Assembly (NCBI RefSeq): GCF_003063645.1
Contig: NZ_NESJ01000002.1
Location: 1-64,000 of the forward strand
Length of the DNA stretch: 64,000 nucleotides
Source: Limnohabitans sp. 2KL-51
GTDB lineage: Bacteria; Pseudomonadota; Gammaproteobacteria; Burkholderiales; Burkholderiaceae_C
Reading direction: 5' to 3'
Shown here in pieces: positions 8,288-17,488 of the stretch. The first letter of the stretch is position 1; every line of letters begins with the position of its first letter. A program made the position numbers and the translations under genes. The notes under the pieces were generated by a model that saw only the letters and a program-made list of their open reading frames with translations, had not been told where the DNA came from and did no database searches.

Positions 8288-9187
8288 ATGGACAGCCGCC
8301 AATTACGCCACTTTGTGGCCCTTGCCGAAACCCTGAACTACCACCGCGCGGCCGAGCGGCTGCACATCTCGCAGCCGCCGCTGTCGGCCTCGATCCGCAA
8401 ACTCGAAGAAGACCTGGGGGTGCGGCTGTTCGAGCGCACGCGTCGTGGCACCAGCCTCACGCCGGCGGGTCAGGCCGCACTGGACGACGCGCGTCGGGCC
8501 TTGTTCCATACCGAGCAATTCGGTCGCATGGCCACGGCCACGGCACGCGGGGAAGCGGGCACGCTGCGCATCGGCTTCATCGGCTCGGCCACTTATTCGC
8601 TGATGCCCAGGCTCATGCCACTCTTTCGTGCGCGCTACCCGGATGTCGAGTTGGTGCTGACCGAGTCCACCACCAGCCGCCTGATCGAGCAAGTAGAACA
8701 AGGTGAGCTGGATGCGGGTCTTTTGAGGTTTCCCATGGTGCGGGCCACCCAGGCCGAAATGACGCCCGTCGAACGCGATGTGTTTGTGGCGGCACTGCCC
8801 GAAGATCACCCACTGCTGGCCAGGCCCAAACTCAAACTCTCCGACCTTGCGGCCGAGCCCTTTGTCATGTACAGCGCGCAAGCGGTGCCGGGCCTGCACG
8901 CCATGGCCTTGCTCGCGTGTCAGCAAGCGGGCTTTGTGCCCAAAGTGCAGCAAGAAGCCGTGCAGGTGCAGACCGTGGTCAGCTTGGTCGAAAGTGGTTT
9001 GGGTGTGGCCTTGGTGCCCTCTGTGGCCACGCGCCACGCCATGCCGCGCGTCGTGTTTCGGAAGGTGCACGGACCGGGTGCAAACACCGAAATTGGCATT
9101 GCCCTTCTGTGGCGACCCGACACGGAAACGCCTGCGGCGCGCAGGTTCAGGCAAACGTTGGCGAGCCTGGAAAACATGGCCCACTGA
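8288..9187 (+). CDS. LysR-family transcriptional regulator
   Basis: A 299-residue LysR protein. The N-terminal winged helix-turn-helix reads MDSRQLRHFVALAETLNYHR, then AAERLHISQPPLSASIRKLE, then DLGVRLFERT. The effector domain starts at about residue 90 (LRIGFIGSATYSLMPRLMPL). I chose the ATG at 8288 because the HTH family begins at that point; an upstream in-frame start at 8237 would add 17 atypical residues. It is divergent from the catabolic operon and most likely activates it in response to a pathway acid. The spacer between the two genes holds the presumed shared operator. Confidence 0.93.
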   Translation: MDSRQLRHFVALAETLNYHRAAERLHISQPPLSASIRKLEEDLGVRLFERTRRGTSLTPAGQAALDDARRALFHTEQFGRMATATARGEAGTLRIGFIGSATYSLMPRLMPLFRARYPDVELVLTESTTSRLIEQVEQGELDAGLLRFPMVRATQAEMTPVERDVFVAALPEDHPLLARPKLKLSDLAAEPFVMYSAQAVPGLHAMALLACQQAGFVPKVQQEAVQVQTVVSLVESGLGVALVPSVATRHAMPRVVFRKVHGPGANTEIGIALLWRPDTETPAARRFRQTLASLENMAH

Positions 9188-9339
9188 ACGCCAATCGGCA
9201 TGGCCGACTAGCCCCGCCTTGCCTGCGGAAAACCCTGATATCCAGTCCGCGACAGGCGAATGAGGGCAACTGTTTATAGTGAAACAGCGATTCAACACCT
9301 CACACGCTTCACTTTCAAAACACGCAAGGCTTTCGACAG

Positions 9340-11028
9340 ATGCATGACTTGATCATCCGCAATGCACAGGTTTTTGACGGCACAGGCACTCCTGCAAAAC
9401 AGGTGGATGTCGCCGTCTCGCAAGGCTGCATCACCCACATCGGCCAGGTGGACGGCCCAGCCCGGGACAGCATCGATGCCCAGGGTCTGGCCCTGATGCC
9501 CGGCATCGTGGACCTGCACACCCACTACGACGCGCAAGTCACCTGGGACCGCACCATGTCGCCTTCACCCGCACTGGGGGTGACCACCGCCGTGATCGGC
9601 AATTGCGGCTTTGGCATTGCGCCCTGCCCTGCGCCGCTGCGCGAGACCATGCTGAAGAACCTTTCCGTGGTCGAGGGGATGGACTTGCAATCCTTGCTCA
9701 CCGGTGTGAACTGGCAGTTTGAGTCCTTTGGCCAATACATGGACCAATTGCGCCGCATCGGCCCTTACGTCAACACCGCCGTGTTTGCAGGCCACTCCGT
9801 CATCCGCACCGCCGTGATGGGCGCAGATGGCTCTGCCCAGGTCGATCCCACAGAGGACCAACTGCAGACCATGCAAGCCCTGGTGCGCGATGCCATGGAC
9901 CATGGCGCCATTGGGTTTGCGTCTTCGTTTTCACCCAACCACAGCGGCTTCGGCGGCATCCCCATGCCGTCCACCATCGCCTCTGAAGGCGAGTTGCGGG
10001 CTTTGGCAGGGGTGCTGGGCGAAAAAAACAAGGGCGTGTTCATGATGGCGACCGGCTCCCGCGCCAGCCCCGACGTGATGGAGTCCATCGTGCAGGACAC
10101 GGGACGGCCTGGCTACATCTCCACCGTGCTCACCATGTACAACGAGGCGAACCCGGCGCTGGGGGCCACCTATTACGAGCGCTGTGCCCAGGCCTTGGCC
10201 CGCGGCAACGAGCTGTATGTGCTGACCAGCTGCCAGCCGCTGTCGTTTGACTTCACCTTGACCGATCCCTATGTGCTGCTCAGCCATGCGGCCTTTGATG
10301 CGGTCAAAACCGCCACTGTGGATGCCCTGCCCGGCTTGTACCGCTCGGCCGAATTTCGCGAAGCCTTTCGCCAGAACCTGCGCCAGCCCAAGGCGGGCAT
10401 TTTGTTTCTGGGCAACTGGCGGCACATCGAGGTGGGGCAAACCATGCGCCCAGAAAACCAGGCACTCGAAGGCGTCACCATCCAGGCCCTGGCCGACCAG
10501 CGCGGCCTGGACCCGGTGGATGTGTTCTTTGACTTGGCCCTGTCTGAAGACCTGGGCACGCATTTTGTGGGCAAGTTTTTCAACAACAACGACGACGGTG
10601 TAGCCCCGTCGCTCAAGCACCCCGCCAGCGTGATCACACTGTCAGATGCTGGTGCCCACCTCACCTACATGTGCGACGCGGGCTTTGGTCTGTATTTTCT
10701 GGCGCACTGGGTGCGCGACACCGGGCACTTCAGCCTGGCAGAAGGCGTGCGCCGCCTGACCAGCGAGCCCGCTGACCGCTTTCGCATCCCCGACCGAGGC
10801 CGTTTGCAAGTGGGCCTGCCCGCCGACCTGTTGCTGTTCGACCCGGCCACCGTGGGCATCTCCAAACCCTTGCCGCGCCAGGACTTACCTGGCGGCGGCA
10901 CGCGCATGGTGCGCGAGGCCACAGGCGTGCATGGCGTCTGGGTCAATGGTGTGAAAGTGCATGACGGTCAGGACTATGTGGACCATCCACACGGGCCAGG
11001 CCAAGTGCTCGACCAATTCAATTCTTAA
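9340..11028 (+). CDS. Amidohydrolase family 3, N-acyl-D-amino-acid deacylase-like
   Basis: A 562-residue metal-dependent hydrolase. It has the beta-strand start LIIRNAQVFDGTGTPA, the metal motif DLHTHYDAQ near residues 60-68, a conserved Cys in NCGFGIAPC near 90-98 and the late Asp of LSDAGAHLTY. Family members hydrolyse N-acyl-D-amino acids or related cyclic amides in the cytoplasm. It begins 152 bp after the LysR gene and is followed at 11 bp by a Bug receptor gene, so the two probably form an operon in which the receptor captures the substrate or product. The exact substrate is not established; dihydropyrimidinase-like activity is less likely. Confidence 0.87.
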   Translation: MHDLIIRNAQVFDGTGTPAKQVDVAVSQGCITHIGQVDGPARDSIDAQGLALMPGIVDLHTHYDAQVTWDRTMSPSPALGVTTAVIGNCGFGIAPCPAPLRETMLKNLSVVEGMDLQSLLTGVNWQFESFGQYMDQLRRIGPYVNTAVFAGHSVIRTAVMGADGSAQVDPTEDQLQTMQALVRDAMDHGAIGFASSFSPNHSGFGGIPMPSTIASEGELRALAGVLGEKNKGVFMMATGSRASPDVMESIVQDTGRPGYISTVLTMYNEANPALGATYYERCAQALARGNELYVLTSCQPLSFDFTLTDPYVLLSHAAFDAVKTATVDALPGLYRSAEFREAFRQNLRQPKAGILFLGNWRHIEVGQTMRPENQALEGVTIQALADQRGLDPVDVFFDLALSEDLGTHFVGKFFNNNDDGVAPSLKHPASVITLSDAGAHLTYMCDAGFGLYFLAHWVRDTGHFSLAEGVRRLTSEPADRFRIPDRGRLQVGLPADLLLFDPATVGISKPLPRQDLPGGGTRMVREATGVHGVWVNGVKVHDGQDYVDHPHGPGQVLDQFNS

Positions 11029-11039
11029 GGAGTGTGATC

Positions 11040-12005
11040 ATGACCATCCAACGTCGTTTCTTGACCGGCCTCTTGCTGGCCTTCATGGCCACCAGCGTGT
11101 GGGCGCAAAGCTGGCCCACGCGCCCGGTGCGCATGATCATCGCCTTCCCGCCCGGCGGCCCCACCGATTTGGTCTCGCGGGTGCTGGCGCAACGCCTGTC
11201 CGAACAACTGGGTCAACAAGTCATCGTCGACAACAAGCCCGGTGCAGGTGGCAACCTAGCCGCCGAACTGGCCGCCCGAGCCACGCCCGATGGCTACACG
11301 ATTTTCTACAACACATCGGCCATCGTCATTGGCCCCGCCTTGTACGGCAAGGTCAACTACGACACCCTGAAAGACTTTGCGCCCGTGGCCCTGACGGCCA
11401 GTGTTCCTATGGTTTTGGTGGTCAACCCGCAGCTGCCTGCGCGCAGCGTCAAGGAATTTCTGGACCTGGCCAAGTCGCGCCCCGGTGCACTGAACTACAG
11501 CTCTTCAGGCACCGGCACCATCACGCATTTGGCCAGCGCCATGATGTCCTCACAAACCGGCGTGTTGACCCAGCACATTCCCTACAAAGGCAGCGCCCCG
11601 GGCCTGGTGGATCTGGCAGCGGGTCAAACCCAGTTCATGATCGACACCATCAACACGGTCTTGCCCTATGTGCGTGACAACCGCCTGCGCGGCCTGGCCG
11701 TGACCAGCATCAAGCGCTCAACCCTGTTGCCCGACCTGCCCACCCTGGCCGAATCGGGCATGCCCGGCTTTGATGCCGCCGCTTGGCAAGGCATCGTGGT
11801 GCCCACCGGCACACCGGCCGACATCGTGCAAAAGCTCAACGCCGAAGTGAACAAGGCGCTGGCCCACCCCGACCTGCGCGCACGCTTGGCCGCACAAGGC
11901 GCTGAGATTTTGGGCGGCACACCCGCCGAATACGCGGCCCACCTGCGCACCGAAATGCCACGCTGGGCCAAGGCCGTGAAAGACTCGGGCGCCAAGGCCG
12001 AATGA
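11040..12005 (+). CDS. Bug/TctC-family periplasmic solute-binding protein
   Basis: A 321-residue Bug receptor with signal peptide MTIQRRFLTGLLLAFMATSV ending at ...WAQ. The binding-site blocks FPPGGPTDLVSRVLAQRLSE and VDNKPGAGGNLAAELAARA are present. AAGGAG at 11027-11032 sits seven bases before the ATG at 11040, which decides the start against a GTG at 11034. It closely follows the amidohydrolase, so it is probably co-transcribed. The membrane subunits TctA and TctB are absent, as for the other three Bug genes of the window. Confidence 0.93.
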   Translation: MTIQRRFLTGLLLAFMATSVWAQSWPTRPVRMIIAFPPGGPTDLVSRVLAQRLSEQLGQQVIVDNKPGAGGNLAAELAARATPDGYTIFYNTSAIVIGPALYGKVNYDTLKDFAPVALTASVPMVLVVNPQLPARSVKEFLDLAKSRPGALNYSSSGTGTITHLASAMMSSQTGVLTQHIPYKGSAPGLVDLAAGQTQFMIDTINTVLPYVRDNRLRGLAVTSIKRSTLLPDLPTLAESGMPGFDAAAWQGIVVPTGTPADIVQKLNAEVNKALAHPDLRARLAAQGAEILGGTPAEYAAHLRTEMPRWAKAVKDSGAKAE

Positions 12006-12079
12006 CGTTCTGGCGAAGAGGGCTGGGTTCCCCTCAAAATTCACCAGCCCGCACCCATGAAGGCCTGAAAAAGCCCGAC

Positions 12080-12217
12080 CACGAAGCGCAGCATTTTTGT
12101 AGGAGCCCACCCACGAAGCGCCGCATTTCTGTAGGAGACCACCCCGTGGGCGATGGGCGTGGAACACGCCCTCAACAGCCCCCCTGCGAACCATCGCCCA
12201 CAGGGGTGGGCTCCCAC
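12080..12217 (+). repeat. REPIN-like element with duplicated left arm
   Basis: A 31-bp unit starting CACGAAGCG and containing GTAGGAG is repeated in tandem (12080-12110 and 12112-12142). It is followed by the rest of the left arm (CCCCGTGGGCGATG), the loop hairpin GGGCGTG-GAA-CACGCCC and the inverted right arm CATCGCCCACAGGGGTGGG at about 12192-12210. It occupies the gap between the Bug gene and the stop codon of the converging CoA-transferase, so it could serve as a bidirectional transcript end. Confidence 0.9.
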
Positions 12218-12223
12218 ATTAGC

Positions 12224-13423
12224 TTAGATTCGGGTCACGCACTGCTTGTGCAGCGCTTGCGCCTGAGCATCGCTCAGGCCCGCTTCGCGCAACACCTCGG
12301 CGCTGTGCTGGCCCAAACGCGGGGCTGGTTTTTGCACAGACAAACCCGGGGTGCCAGAAAAGCTCACCGGAACACCGATTTCGCGCAAATGGCCTTCGCT
12401 GGGATGCTGCACATCCTGCAGCATGCCAACCGCCAACAAATGCGGGTCTTGTAACAAACTATCAACATCGTGCATGGGCATGCAGGGAATGTCGGCCTCG
12501 TTCAGTCGCGCCGTCCAGACCTCTGTGCTTTGCGTGGCCATGGCCTGCGCCACCAGGCGATACAAGTCGTTGATGTGCTGGGTCCGCGCGCCAATGCTGG
12601 CAAAACGCGGGTCCTGTTCAAACAACTGCCCCTGGCCAATCAGCCCCAGAAATTTTTCCCAGTGGTGGTCGGTGTAAATCAGCACGCACAAATGGCCATC
12701 GCTGGTGGGGTAGGGTCGGCGCTCTTGCACCAGCAAGCGCGGGTAACCGGTCTCCCCCATGGGCGGCTCGAACGTGGCACCGGCCATGTGCTCGCCCAAA
12801 ACATATTGCGCCATGGTCTCGAACATGGGCACCTCTACCGCCTGCCCCACGCCGGTCTGGTGGCGCGCAATCACCGCCGCCAAAATGGCATTGGACGCCA
12901 TCAGGCCCACCGTGCGGTCGGCCAGGGTCAGGGGCACATAGCGCGGCTCGCCGCCACTGGCGCGGCTCATCAGGCTGGGAACAGCCGCAGCGCCCTGAAT
13001 CAAGTCGTCGTAAGCCGGCTTGCCCGCATAAGGCCCCTTCTCGCTGTAGCCATAAAGGCCGGCATAAATGATGCGCGGATTGATGGCTTTGAGCCGCTCG
13101 TAATCAATGCCCAGGCGCAGCATGGCCTGTGGCCGGATGTTGTAGACCACCACATCGGCCGTCTCGACCAGCTTGAGAAAAGCAGCCAGGCCCTCAGTCT
13201 TTTTAAGGTCCAGCACCAGACTGCGTTTATTGCGGTTGACATGCAAAAAAATCGAGCCCATCCCCGCGTGCCGCATCGGACCAATACCGCGCACCGTGTC
13301 CCCGGCAGGCGACTCGATCTTGATCACATCCGCCCCCATGTCGGCCAGGAGTTGCGTGGCAAACGGGCCCATCAGGACACTGGTCAAATCCAGCACACGC
13401 AATCCATTCAACGCACCAGCCAT
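12224..13423 (-). CDS. CaiB/BaiF (family III) CoA-transferase
   Basis: A third CoA-transferase (399 residues) with the signature RVLDLTSVLMGPFATQLLAD, then GADVIKIESPAGD, then HVNRNKRSLVLDLK. The ATG at 13423 follows GAGGGAG at good spacing and is preferred over an in-frame ATG 11 codons upstream. The gene stands alone between two REPIN-like elements of the same orientation (12080 and 13477) and is transcribed towards the amidohydrolase-Bug pair. It resembles the operon-leading transferase at 6981 in its central YDDLIQGAAAVPSLM-type block. The substrate is unknown. Confidence 0.92.
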   Translation of the reverse strand: MAGALNGLRVLDLTSVLMGPFATQLLADMGADVIKIESPAGDTVRGIGPMRHAGMGSIFLHVNRNKRSLVLDLKKTEGLAAFLKLVETADVVVYNIRPQAMLRLGIDYERLKAINPRIIYAGLYGYSEKGPYAGKPAYDDLIQGAAAVPSLMSRASGGEPRYVPLTLADRTVGLMASNAILAAVIARHQTGVGQAVEVPMFETMAQYVLGEHMAGATFEPPMGETGYPRLLVQERRPYPTSDGHLCVLIYTDHHWEKFLGLIGQGQLFEQDPRFASIGARTQHINDLYRLVAQAMATQSTEVWTARLNEADIPCMPMHDVDSLLQDPHLLAVGMLQDVQHPSEGHLREIGVPVSFSGTPGLSVQKPAPRLGQHSAEVLREAGLSDAQAQALHKQCVTRI

Positions 13424-13746
13424 GCGGTTCTCCCTCGGGGTTTTGGTGTGAATCATAAAACCTCAAGATGCCCATGCACAAAGCGCTGAATTTTTATGGG
13501 AGACCACTCCGTGGGCGATGGGTGTGGCACACACCCTTAACAGTATCCCCCTGCAAACCATCGCCCACAGGGGTGGGCTCCCAAAGCCACAAATATCGCC
13601 GCATGGCTGGCAAATACAGAGGCCAAGCAAACTTCATGAGGCCGGATCAATCGTGTCGCTCACAGCGTCAAAACCGGTCACAAAAAATCGGCATTTCTTG
13701 TTGCAAACCAGCCAATGTCTTGATGCTTGCGCCATACTCTCATTTC
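13424..13746. other. 323-bp non-coding region between divergent genes
   Basis: This gap separates the minus-strand CoA-transferase from the plus-strand acyltransferase. Its left part holds the REPIN-like element (13477-13583), and its middle holds the outer box GGCCGGATCAA (13640-13650). I see no convincing reading frame, strong promoter hexamers or Pho box in the remaining 13651-13746. Confidence 0.7.
13477..13583 (+). repeat. REPIN-like element
   Basis: The left arm is CACAAAGCGCTGAATTTTTA, then TGGGAGACCACTCCGTGGGC. The loop hairpin GGGTGTG-GCA-CACACCC and the inverted right arm CATCGCCCACAGGGGTGGGC follow. It shares the extended 5' segment (CAC-AAGCGC-ATTTTT) with the element at 12080. 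The outer box GGCCGGATCAA lies 57 bp to the right. Confidence 0.88.
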
Positions 13747-14340
13747 ATGCATCGAACCATCTTCACCACACCGGTCGTCAACACCTCACTGCGCTGGTTT
13801 TCCATCGGTTTTTTGCGCCTCAAAGGCTGGCGTGTCGAAGGGGCCTTGCCGCATGCCGGACACAAAAGCGTACTGATTGCCGCGCCACACACCAGCAACT
13901 GGGACCTTCCTTACACGCTGATGGTGGCCTTTGCCCTGCGCCTGACGCCTTACTGGATGGGCAAACAAAGCATTTTTACGTTCCCCTTCGGTCCACTCAT
14001 GCGCTGGCTGGGCGGCATTGCGGTCAACCGCGAGCAATCGACCAACCTGGTCGCGGCCTCTGCGCAAGCACTGGCACAAGCACAAGGCCCGGTGCAATTG
14101 ATCGTGCCCCCAGAAGGCACGCGCAGCAAAACGCGCTACTGGAAAACCGGTTTTTATTACATTGCCCAGCAAGCCCAAGTCCCCATCGTGCTGGCCTACA
14201 TGGACTACAGCACCCGCCGCAGCGGCCTGGGCCCGGTGTTCACGCCCACGGGCGATGTGGACGCCGACATGGCCGCCATCAAAAGCTTTTACGCGCCTTT
14301 CAAAGGCAAAAACGCTGACCAATTTCAAACCCAGGAGTGA
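13747..14340 (+). CDS. PlsC-like 1-acyl-glycerol-3-phosphate acyltransferase family protein
   Basis: A 197-residue acyltransferase with the catalytic HX4D motif in PHTSNWDLP (about residues 45-53) and the substrate motif PPEGTRSK (about 124-131), in which Pro replaces the usual first Phe. It would transfer an acyl chain to a lysophospholipid-type acceptor at the inner membrane; no full transmembrane segment is obvious. I took the ATG at 13747; one eight codons upstream (13723) is possible, and neither has a clear ribosome binding site. It ends seven bases before the PhoX-like gene and so probably forms an operon with it and the phosphodiesterase gene. Confidence 0.88.
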   Translation: MHRTIFTTPVVNTSLRWFSIGFLRLKGWRVEGALPHAGHKSVLIAAPHTSNWDLPYTLMVAFALRLTPYWMGKQSIFTFPFGPLMRWLGGIAVNREQSTNLVAASAQALAQAQGPVQLIVPPEGTRSKTRYWKTGFYYIAQQAQVPIVLAYMDYSTRRSGLGPVFTPTGDVDADMAAIKSFYAPFKGKNADQFQTQE

Positions 14341-14347
14341 ACCCATC

Positions 14348-16261
14348 ATGGCCAAAGACTTCAGCACCATGGAAGACAGCAACCGTTCGTCCAACCCAGA
14401 CATTCACCAAGTTATTGCCGCCTCGCGCCGCCGCTTTTTACAAGGCGGTGCAGCCTTGTCGCTGGCCACTGTGTTGGCCCCGTTGGCGGGTTGTGCCAGT
14501 TTGGGAGCAGCGCAGCCCAAACTTGGCTTCAAAGGCATTCCGGTGGGCATGGGTGACAAGTTGGTGGTGCCAGAAGGTTATGTGGCCACATCGTTGGCCC
14601 CGTGGGGCGAGGCGGTGGGCATCCCCGGCAACATGCCCGCTTTCAAAACGGACGGCTCCAACACCGCCGACGAGCAAGCGGTGCAAATGGGCATGCACCA
14701 CGACGGGCTGGCCTTCTTTGCGCTGGAAGGCTCGCGCCGTGGCCTGCTGGCCATCAACCACGAATACACCGACGACGGATTGCTGCATGTGGGTGGCTTC
14801 AGGAACATGAACCTCGAAAAAGTGCGCAAATCGCAAAACGCGCACGGCCTGTCGGTCATCGAAGTCGAACTGAAGAACCAGCAATGGCAGATGGTGCGCC
14901 CCTCGCGCTACGCCCGCCGCCTGCCCATGAGCGCCCCCTTCAGCGTGGGCGGCCCGGCCGCTGGCCACCCCCTGATGCGCACGGCCGCAGACCCCGAGGG
15001 CCGCACCGTGCTGGGCACTCTGAACAACTGCGCCAGCAGCAAAACCCCATGGGGCACCTACCTGTCAGGCGAAGAGAATTTTGCTTTTTACTTTGGCGGA
15101 GCCGACAAGCCAACGCCCGACCAAAGCCGCTGGGGTGCCCGCAAGGATGGCCTCTACGCCTGGGAGAAACACGACGCACGCTTTGACCTCAAACAAAACC
15201 CCAACGAATACCACCGCTTTGGCTGGGTCGTTGAACTCGACCCGATGGACCCCACCAGCACCCCCATCAAACGCACAGCCTTGGGCCGCGCTGCGCACGA
15301 AGGCGCCTGGGTGGGCGTGACCAAAGATGGCCGCGCGGTGGTCTACTCTGGCGAAGACGCCCGCTTTGAATACATCTACAAATTTGTCAGCCGCGACAAG
15401 ATTGCACCGGCAGGCAAGGGCCTCACCCAAGCCCAGGCCAACAAGGAGTTGCTGGACCACGGCACCTTGTACGTGGCGCGCTTTGACGCCGATGGTCGGG
15501 GCCAGTGGTTGCCGCTGGTGCACGGCCAGGGGCCACTGACGGCGGCCAACGGCTTTGCTGACCAAGGCGAAGTCGTCATCAAGGCCCGACAAGCCAGCGA
15601 CTTGCTGGGCGGCACCAAGATGGACCGCCCCGAATGGCTCACCATCGACCCGGACAGCGGCTGGGTCTATTGCACCTTGACCAACAACAGCCAGCGCGGC
15701 GAACCTGGCAAACCGGGCGTGGATGCGGCCAACCCGCGCGTCAACAACGTCATGGGCCAAATCATCCGCTGGAAAGACGAAGGCGATTTTGATGGCCGCC
15801 GCTTCGAATGGAACCTGATGGTGCTGGCGGGAGACCCGGCCAACGAACGCGCCGAAGCCAAAGGCAACATCAACGGCGACATTTACGCTTGCCCCGACGG
15901 CATTGCGTTTGACCAGCGCGGCGTGCTGTGGATACAAACCGACACCCACGCCACCCAGATGTACAAAGGCGAACTGGCCCGCGTGGGCAACAACCAGATG
16001 CTGGCCTGCGATCCGGTCACCGGCGAAACCCGCCGGTTTTTAACCGGTCCCACCAACTGCGAAGTCACGGGCGTAGACCTGACCCCAGACGGCACCACGA
16101 TGTTCATCAGCATCCAGCATCCCGGAGAAACCCCCACCGACCGCAGCGACCCGGCCGACCCTGCCAAATTCTCCAACTGGCCTGACTACACCCCCGGTGG
16201 GCGGCCGCGCTCGTCCACGGTGGCCATTCGCAAAAAAGATGGCGGCGTGATCGGCACCTGA
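14348..16261 (+). CDS. PhoX-family (DUF839) exported phosphatase
   Basis: A 637-residue protein with a twin-arginine signal (SRRRFLQGGAALSLATVLAP, about residues 23-42) followed by GCAS, so it may be exported folded and possibly lipid-anchored at that Cys. PhoX enzymes are calcium/iron-dependent alkaline phosphatases; conserved blocks here include INHEYTDDGLLHVGG, SGEENFAFYFGG and GIAFDQRGVLWIQTDTH. An AGGAG lies 11 bases before the ATG at 14348. Its position between an acyltransferase and a glycerophosphodiesterase fits release of phosphate from phospholipid breakdown products. Phosphatase activity is inferred from the family; some DUF839 members have no tested activity. Confidence 0.88.
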   Translation: MAKDFSTMEDSNRSSNPDIHQVIAASRRRFLQGGAALSLATVLAPLAGCASLGAAQPKLGFKGIPVGMGDKLVVPEGYVATSLAPWGEAVGIPGNMPAFKTDGSNTADEQAVQMGMHHDGLAFFALEGSRRGLLAINHEYTDDGLLHVGGFRNMNLEKVRKSQNAHGLSVIEVELKNQQWQMVRPSRYARRLPMSAPFSVGGPAAGHPLMRTAADPEGRTVLGTLNNCASSKTPWGTYLSGEENFAFYFGGADKPTPDQSRWGARKDGLYAWEKHDARFDLKQNPNEYHRFGWVVELDPMDPTSTPIKRTALGRAAHEGAWVGVTKDGRAVVYSGEDARFEYIYKFVSRDKIAPAGKGLTQAQANKELLDHGTLYVARFDADGRGQWLPLVHGQGPLTAANGFADQGEVVIKARQASDLLGGTKMDRPEWLTIDPDSGWVYCTLTNNSQRGEPGKPGVDAANPRVNNVMGQIIRWKDEGDFDGRRFEWNLMVLAGDPANERAEAKGNINGDIYACPDGIAFDQRGVLWIQTDTHATQMYKGELARVGNNQMLACDPVTGETRRFLTGPTNCEVTGVDLTPDGTTMFISIQHPGETPTDRSDPADPAKFSNWPDYTPGGRPRSSTVAIRKKDGGVIGT

Positions 16262-16288
16262 AACTGTCAAGACAGTCAAAGAGCCCGC

Positions 16289-17269
16289 ATGAACAGCCAT
16301 CGGATGCGCCTGAAAGTCGCCTTGTGCGCACTGCTGATGGCCTTGAGCCTGCCCAGCCCAGCGCAACGCACCATTGACCTGCAAGGCCACCGGGGCGCAC
16401 GCGGCCTGCTGGCCGAAAACACCCTGCCCTCCTTTGCCTTGGCACTGCAAATGGGTGTGACCACCCTCGAGCTGGACGTGGTGGTCACACAGGACGATGT
16501 GCTGGTGATCAGCCACGATCCGGCTTTGAACCCCGACATCACCCGCGACGCGCAAGGGCGCTTTCTGAGCAACAAAGGCCCTGACATCCGGCAACTGACG
16601 TTTGAACGACTGCAAAGCTACGATGTCGGACGCATCAAGCCAACATCGCGCTACGCCCAGACTTTTTCAGCGCAAAAGGACTTGGACGGTGTTCGCATTC
16701 CCCGTTTGAAAGACCTGTTCGAGCTGGTCAAGGCCCAAGGCCACACGCAAGTCAAATTCGCCATCGAAACCAAAATCACGCCACAGCGCCCCGACCAAAC
16801 GCCAGACCCCGAGCGCTTTGTGCAGCTGCTGCTCAAGGAGATCAAGGAACACAGCATGAGCGAGCGGGTGCAGATTTTGTCCTTCGACTGGCGCACCCTG
16901 CAGGCCGTGCAAAAAACCGCCCCTGGCATGCCCACGGTTTACATCACGGCGCAACTGGCGGCTTTGGACAACCTGGGCATCAAGGCAGGCCAACCCTCGG
17001 CCTGGACTGCGGGGTTTCAGCACGCGCAACACGGCTCGGTGCCCAAAATGATCAAAGCCGCTGGCGGCACGCATTGGTCGTCGTTCTGGCGGGAGCTGGA
17101 TGCCCAGAAAGTGCGCGAGGCCCAAAGCCTGGGCCTCAAAGTGCTGGCCTGGACCGTGAACGACCGCGAAACCATGGGCCAGATGCTGGACTTGGGGGTA
17201 GACGGCCTGGTGACAGACCGCCCAGACATCGCGATCGAACTGCTCAAAGCGCGCGGCCTCCGCTGGTAA
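16289..17269 (+). CDS. Glycerophosphodiester phosphodiesterase (exported)
   Basis: A 326-residue GDPD-domain protein preceded by a signal peptide (CALLMALSLPSPAQ, about residues 12-25). It would hydrolyse glycerophosphodiesters to glycerol-3-phosphate plus an alcohol in the periplasm. Catalytic and metal residues are visible in GHRGARGLLAENTLPSF (about 31-47), TLELDVVVTQDDVLVISHDP (about 58-77) and the late WTVNDRETM. It follows the PhoX-like gene by 27 bp. Together they form a plausible chain: deacylated phospholipid, then glycerol-3-phosphate, then phosphate. Confidence 0.93.
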   Translation: MNSHRMRLKVALCALLMALSLPSPAQRTIDLQGHRGARGLLAENTLPSFALALQMGVTTLELDVVVTQDDVLVISHDPALNPDITRDAQGRFLSNKGPDIRQLTFERLQSYDVGRIKPTSRYAQTFSAQKDLDGVRIPRLKDLFELVKAQGHTQVKFAIETKITPQRPDQTPDPERFVQLLLKEIKEHSMSERVQILSFDWRTLQAVQKTAPGMPTVYITAQLAALDNLGIKAGQPSAWTAGFQHAQHGSVPKMIKAAGGTHWSSFWRELDAQKVREAQSLGLKVLAWTVNDRETMGQMLDLGVDGLVTDRPDIAIELLKARGLRW

Positions 17270-17420
17270 GCCACGGGCTTGAAGGCATGAGGCAAAAAAA
17301 CGTCAGACCCGCTGCCTGGCCTCGTTGTCGGCGATATCACTTCGCGCCAGGCTCATCCTCTGCGCGAGAGACTGGAATAGGCCCAAAAAGACCTCAATGG
17401 ACACTTTTTACAGGTGATTA

Positions 17421-17482
17421 CCCCTAGACCTCCTTGCCCCTAGAGTCTTGCGATAAGGCCTTGAAACCGTTAAGGTCTAAGG
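17421..17482 (+). promoter_or_regulatory. Repeated box upstream of the AerR-like gene
   Basis: CCCCTAGA occurs twice (17421-17428 and 17437-17444). CCCTAGACCT (17422-17431) has an imperfect inverted partner AGGTCTAAGG (17473-17482, one mismatch). The right partner overlaps the ribosome binding site AAGGAC at 17479-17484. This is a candidate operator for the gene at 17489. No TGT-N12-ACA (PpsR-type) motif was found in 17270-17488. Confidence 0.4.
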
Positions 17483-17488
17483 ACACTC

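Noticed and set aside
11034-11039. GTG at 11034 as start of the Bug gene
   Set aside because: It lies only one base after the AAGGAG; the ATG at 11040 has proper spacing.
17270-17488. PpsR-type TGT-N12-ACA site upstream of the AerR-like gene
   Set aside because: Each TGT in this stretch was checked and none has ACA at the required distance.
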